DNA of 64,000 nucleotides from contig CM039502.1 in NCBI GenBank assembly GCA_022432975.1, positions 14,787,143 through 14,851,142 on the forward strand. Direction: 5' to 3'. The stretch's first letter is position 1. Each line of letters begins with the position of its first letter. The position numbers and the translations under genes were made by a program. The notes below the pieces were generated by a model. It was not told the origin of the DNA. It worked only from the letters and a program-made list of their open reading frames with translations, and ran no database searches. Shown here piece by piece: positions 59,574-64,000 of the stretch. This stretch comes from Begonia masoniana (taxonomy: Eukaryota > Streptophyta > Magnoliopsida > Cucurbitales > Begoniaceae).

Positions 59574-60758
59574 TCAAACTTCTACAATCTCGTTCAGAGC
59601 GTAGTTATTAGTTGATACGTTGGCGTAGTTTACCTTTTGAAACCGAACAACAACCGGATATCGAGTGTTAGGATCCTGCAATACAAATAAATCAAACGAA
59701 CTGCTAATTACACACGTTACCACATACTTACAATACATATAACACGTAACAACACATTAACTAACATGGTAACCGAAAATATAAACATAGATAATCGACA
59801 TGCTTTGAAATACCTAGCCTCGTGTGTTATTGAATAACGTAATGTTCATTGATCTAATTTTGAGAACTATGTTTTTTAGGCAAAATAACGGTATCAAAAT
59901 CAATGTGTAACACATGTAAATTATAAAATCAATGTTAGATTTATCTTCTAATTTTACGTTATAATATAATATTCTAACACGACTCTTTCGTGTTACTAAT
60001 TAATTAGTGTATTAACTAAAATAACTAAAATAAAATAATAATTACATTAGTTATTTAGCTACACGCCACCAAAAGTAAGATTATAAAAATAATATTTAGT
60101 TTATTTTCTATTTATACGTTATAATCTAACCTAAGGTCAGAATCCTTAATTATAAATAATTAAAAAAATATTATTTATAAAATTAGATATCATACAAAAT
60201 TAGATTAAAATATAAAATTAGATTATATGCTTTTATTTACTTGGGAAAGAGAAAGATAGGAGGAATGACCTGGTCGACGGCAATAACAGATCCAACGTCC
60301 TTGAACCAGTAGGATTCTTTTCGCGTAATCTTCACCTGAATGAGTATATGCTAAATCATTATTAATTTGTTTATTTTTTTAAAACTATGAAAAATAAAAA
60401 ACCCTTTAAATAAATAAAAAAATCAGCCAAAAAACCTAAGAAATCAAATAAATAAACTAATAAAATATAATTATTTACCAAAAATTCTATAAAAAGAAGA
60501 AGAAGAAGAAGAAGAAGAACATGCCATGGCGCCTCTCTTGGGTCCAATCGGAGGAGGCTTGGGCTTAGCCTCGGCAGCCGGGGCCACAGTTGCGGCAGCA
60601 GGCGCTGGTGGGTCGTCCTCAGACGCGCGCACCACAAGCCTTCTCGATGCGCCTCCAGTCTTCGGCATGAAAGACACGCCGCTAATTCTCGAGGAGGAGG
60701 CTCCGTTGGTGGCCAGCATTATCCCAGAAGCAGCGCAGGCCATGTTGCAGGTAGCCAT
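59574..60758 (-). CDS. PSAE: Photosystem I reaction centre subunit IV (PsaE), nuclear gene
   Basis: PsaE is a stromal-side subunit of photosystem I that helps ferredoxin docking and cyclic electron flow. Three exons: 60758-60525 (78 codons), 60335-60270 (22 codons), 59675-59574 (33 codons and stop), total 133 residues, near the family norm. Exon 1 encodes a Ser/Ala/Met transit peptide ([20 protein letters not shown]) with a likely cleavage around VVRA-S, then the Pro/Ala-rich mature start and [10 protein letters not shown]. Exon 2 gives [20 protein letters not shown]. Exon 3 gives [20 protein letters not shown] and [13 protein letters not shown]. The core is the SH3-like PsaE fold. Oddity: intron 1 must start with GCATGT, and the residue before it is Met where the family has Lys. 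A GAA/TTC microsatellite follows the donor at 60495-60519. Upstream CCAAT and GATAA-type strings (about 60825-60850) could be light-regulatory, a guess. Confidence 0.95.
60495..60519. repeat. Trinucleotide microsatellite in PSAE intron 1
   Basis: About eight copies of AGA/GAA (TTC on the gene strand) only a few bases after the exon 1 donor. Without splicing it would encode a Ser run. Confidence 0.9.
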
Positions 60759-63294
60759 CGATCTAAGTTTGTTCCCTGTCTGGTATGTTTGAGGCTTTTT
60801 TAGCTTTCGAGCCCGCCGAGTTCTGTTGAAGATAAACTTGGAACCAATGGAGTCCACACGCCATTAAAGTAGATTTTTTCGTCGAATAATTTAGGCCTTT
60901 CATGAAGATGATAATGGAACTTCCGGCCAATAGAATGCTGCCATGTAAGAAGAGTATCCAAACTTTGTGGATAGCGTCATCCAGTGTTATTCTTAGTTTT
61001 TTCTTTGCTAACTGACTCCTCTTCTCTTGATATTTGTGAGAGGAACCCCCCTATTATTTTTATTATTACATTATACTTATTTTTAAATTATTATTATTAT
61101 TATTTAGAAAAATGATATAACATGATTAATTCTCTTTTATATTTGAATATTTCACTTTATATGAAGAATCCAAAAAATATTCCACTTTCAATGTCAATAA
61201 TGTTATATTTATTTTTTTATTATACTTTCTTAATATATTTACTGACGTGTTAAATAATGATTGTTGTAATCAATATGCAATTAATATAATAAATTTTAAA
61301 TAGTTAATTTATTTCATTAATTGTATTAATCATTGTTTACGACGAAGTATTTTAAGAGAGTAAACGTAACATTACTTTTTAATTCAGACAATAAACTTGG
61401 GTAAATTTAATGTTAAAAATAAGAATAAACAATGAATAAGAATAAGTGCAAAAAAATTTGGATGAAAATTTTGAAAATGAATAAACACCAATTGAATAAA
61501 AGAAAAATCACTATTTAAAGAGGAATAAAATACGAGAGAGTGTTTTTGCATACAGAATTAGAATATAATCTAATGAATCCGAAAATAAATTATGTACAAT
61601 AAATATTGACACTACCCACACCATAAGCTGATAACCTTTAGGATCTGCAAAACAAAGTAATGAAACACAAACCCACAATGAGGTATTATTGGCTAAATCC
61701 GAGAGCACCTCCAAATTAAGCAACCCAAATATAAATAAATTGATGTCCAATTTATACGAATTCTTGGGATGATTTTAGTGGATGAATGATGAATGTAATA
61801 TGCAAATTTCATGTAAAAATAAGAACAAACAAATAAGTTAAACAAAGATTACCCGTAACCGGCTCGAGAGCAACGTTGGCCCTTTCTGGTGAATGTAATT
61901 TTTCAAAGAAAATTACAACGGCACTAAAACTTGGTTGACTCAACTTTTCTTTCCTACCTAAGGTCTTAGATAGGAAAAGAGAAATTGAGGATTAAGAGTC
62001 ACCAAGTAACCACGGACTTGGCAACAATTGAAGCCTCAATGTCTACTCGAATTGATGAACAATTCGAGGACTAACCTTAGTTGATAATGATGATGATCCG
62101 ATGCTAGAGAGAAAGGGTTTACTTATTCTCATTCCAAAAATAATCTGACTAATCACAAACTCCAATATACATGATTAAATGCAATCCTAAGGTGGTTTAA
62201 GGTCATTTCACACAAGGAGTTGATCTCGGTCGTGCATGCTTTGGATTTTCTATCTTCAATCGTCGGTGGAGATGGTTTCTTCTTCAACAAGGTTGATTTT
62301 TAATCCCATGAGAATAGCATTCAGTTGATGACTTATTTAAAATTTGAATTTGAAGGTTGGAGAATGCGCCTCAAGTGGAATGAATCGGGCCTTGATGGTG
62401 CGCGCGCAGCCATGTCTTGAACGCTCCCGTAGTGGGCCGAGTCTCTTAATGCTTGGTCTTCAAGTCCTTGTGTGTCACACTTTGACCACCACTAACCTAA
62501 CATTCATCTAACCTAACCACACAATTTAATGAATGCAACTATAGATTAAATAACAAGAAAGACCAATGTATGTCCAAATTCAAATGCAATAATGGAAAAT
62601 TACACAAAGATGCTACCGGGAAGATAAATTTCTGTTTGACCTTGAGTTGACTCTTCACTTGTATCCCATGATAGCATGTATGTTGGTTTATTGATATCTT
62701 AAGCGGTAGGCTTCCATTCTAAATGATCCATTATGCCTTCCCTTGCAAAACAGTACAATAGTCAGCAAAAAGATCAGTTAAATTTTAAACTTTTCTTTGA
62801 GAACGTGTCATGGGTCTCCTAGGTGTATCATAAGCATATTTACAAAATTTTGTTTTTACTTAAATAAGTCAGTGTCGTGATTTGGAAACTATATAATTTC
62901 ATAATAAGTCAAGGCTCAAGAACAATGAGCTTATTTCATGTTGGTCCGACCGTTATATCAAGACTGAGTAAAAATAAAATCTTAGATAAGAGTCTACTTT
63001 ATAATGTAAAAATACCAAACACACTATAGAAATCCTAAAGTAAAACTAAAATGAAAAGTAAGATATGTATTCATCACAAATGTCACTTTTTAAAGTAAAC
63101 GCAGTAAAAAAAAAAAGACCAACTAACTCTTGTTTTGGTCATTCTGAATCTCTCTGTTTGACTCATGAACAATAAGTAGTATTTTAGGGTAAGTTTACTA
63201 TACTCAACAAGAATTTCAAATTGCTATATACAGTGTTTTAAAATAAGTTGGGAAGAGAAAAATCACGCACTCAGCAATCCCGTTCTCTGCTAGC
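60759..63294. other. PSAE upstream region and AT-rich intergenic DNA
   Basis: The first 150 bp should hold the PSAE promoter. Farther right, 61021-61450 is very AT-rich with a TTATTATTATTATT stretch. I see no gene. The open frame at 61750-61511 has no recognisable family. Short frames near 62630-62760 on the minus strand are not convincing. Confidence 0.4.
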
Positions 63295-63500
63295 GTGTTT
63301 CGGTCGATGATGATTCATTCGGTGCTTCAACGAAAATTTTTGTTTGTCGGGTACATGACACACACCCACTCAGCAGTTTGTTCAGCAAGCTGCTCTATCC
63401 CTCGGCGTTCTTCATGCTCTGTTTTCAGAAGCACACCGACACCTCTTTCTTTTCTGAAGTCACAACTCTTCAACAATCTTTCCCTCTCTTTTACCATAAT
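63295..63500 (+). pseudogene. Possible first exon of an unrecognised gene, cut by an LTR
   Basis: A frame from 63295 reads MFRSMMIHSVLQRKFLFVGY, then a Ser/Arg/Pro-rich stretch (SIPRRSSCSVFRSTPTPLSF), composition like an organellar presequence, with GC content above the surroundings. The LTR begins at 63501, so the frame after that is transposon sequence. No family recognised; this could be chance. Confidence 0.2.
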
Positions 63501-64000
63501 TGTAGCGACCCTTACCCATAACCTAATTTTCTTAAAAAAAATTTCATTTTATTTCTATCCTTATAAACTTCGTATCAATTGAGCGGAATTTAAATAGTAG
63601 ACTAATTTGTTAAAAAATCATTCGTAACTATTTTAAAACCAATTAAAGAAACTTAAAACATTTGATTAAACCTTAAAACAATAAATTAAAAACAATTACA
63701 AACAAAGAAAAGCATCGGCCAATGGAGGGAGGGACAAAAGGGACATTTGTCCCTGAAAAACAAGGGGCGATCGATCGCCTGTTAAAATAACTGAGGGGCA
63801 ATTGACCGCCCTTCGGCGATCAGCATGTTTTGCCGAGCGATCGCCTCTCCAGGCGATCGCTCGACACACGCTCTAGAATTTCTTCCAGAGCGTGACCAAG
63901 AGGGGCGATCGATCACCCCCCACAGGGTGATCGGTCGCCAAGTCCTTGGATTTTCCAGAGGACTTGCGCTCCTCTTTTCCTTTTTCCTTCTTTCTTCTCC
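63501..64000 (-). mobile_element. 3' end of a Tekay-like LTR, continuing past the right edge
   Basis: Starts TGTAGCGACCC on the plus strand (minus-strand end GGGTCGCTACA). The first 220 bp match the reverse complement of the Tekay LTR end: GGACAAATGTCCC, TTAAAACAATT and TCGTAACTATTTTAAAACCA-like strings. GATCGATC palindromes lie at 63765-63950 with a hairpin GCTCTAGAA/TTCCAGAGC. Diverged from the 29479-44248 element, so a separate family member. Confidence 0.88.

Noticed and set aside
60526..60792. Plus-strand open frame of 88 codons
   Set aside because: It is antisense to PSAE exon 1, which has clear protein similarity.

Overview
This window is nuclear DNA from a flowering plant, most likely a eudicot. 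It is AT-rich, has spliced genes and is crowded with nested LTR retrotransposons. I cannot name the species from sequence alone. Two host genes are secure. The first is the 5' part of a GCN1/ILITYHIA homologue on the minus strand (1-25149): 20 exons that encode roughly the first 960 residues of the eIF2-alpha-kinase activator, running off the left edge. The second is a complete three-exon PSAE gene (photosystem I subunit IV) on the minus strand (59574-60758).

Region 1-25149. The GCN1 exons are normally spaced, but three introns have each grown to 6-7 kb by taking in a different retrotransposon. Intron 16 holds an old Ty3-type element with LTRs. Intron 14 holds an old Ty1/copia element with LTRs. 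Intron 12 holds a 5'-truncated Ty3-type copy in the opposite orientation that ends in an A-rich tract. Exon 4 seems to lack one base, and intron 18 needs a GC donor.

Region 25150-29478. Upstream of GCN1 lies a candidate hAT-like element (25525-28907). It carries the first two exons of what looks like a CECR5/HDHD5-type HAD hydrolase gene and is itself interrupted by a 2.4 kb solo LTR.

Region 29479-44248. A Tekay/Del-type chromovirus with very long LTRs. Its 5' LTR contains two arrays of a 20-bp repeat, exactly 50 and 25 perfect copies; the 3' LTR has only two to three. A 2.15 kb solo LTR and a 1.66 kb unclassified insertion interrupt its gag region.

Region 44358-56923. A SIRE/Maximus-type copia element on the minus strand. 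It has 1.23 kb LTRs, gag, pol, and an additional ORF3 downstream of pol. A 2.58 kb solo LTR sits between pol and ORF3.

Region 56924-64000. A 773-bp non-autonomous hAT element with a perfect 8-bp target duplication, then PSAE, then AT-rich intergenic DNA, and at the right edge the start of another Tekay-like LTR on the minus strand.

Most unexpected signal. The Tekay-type LTRs here are diverged from one another but share an ordered set of short blocks: a GGTAAGT donor-like site, a small GC hairpin followed by CTACAYCA, a CATGCATCATG block, and a fast-changing cluster of CGATCG palindromes or CGGNAGATG motifs 200-700 bp before the LTR 3' end. The CGGNAGATG motif also recurs in the unrelated copia LTR and in the unclassified insertion.
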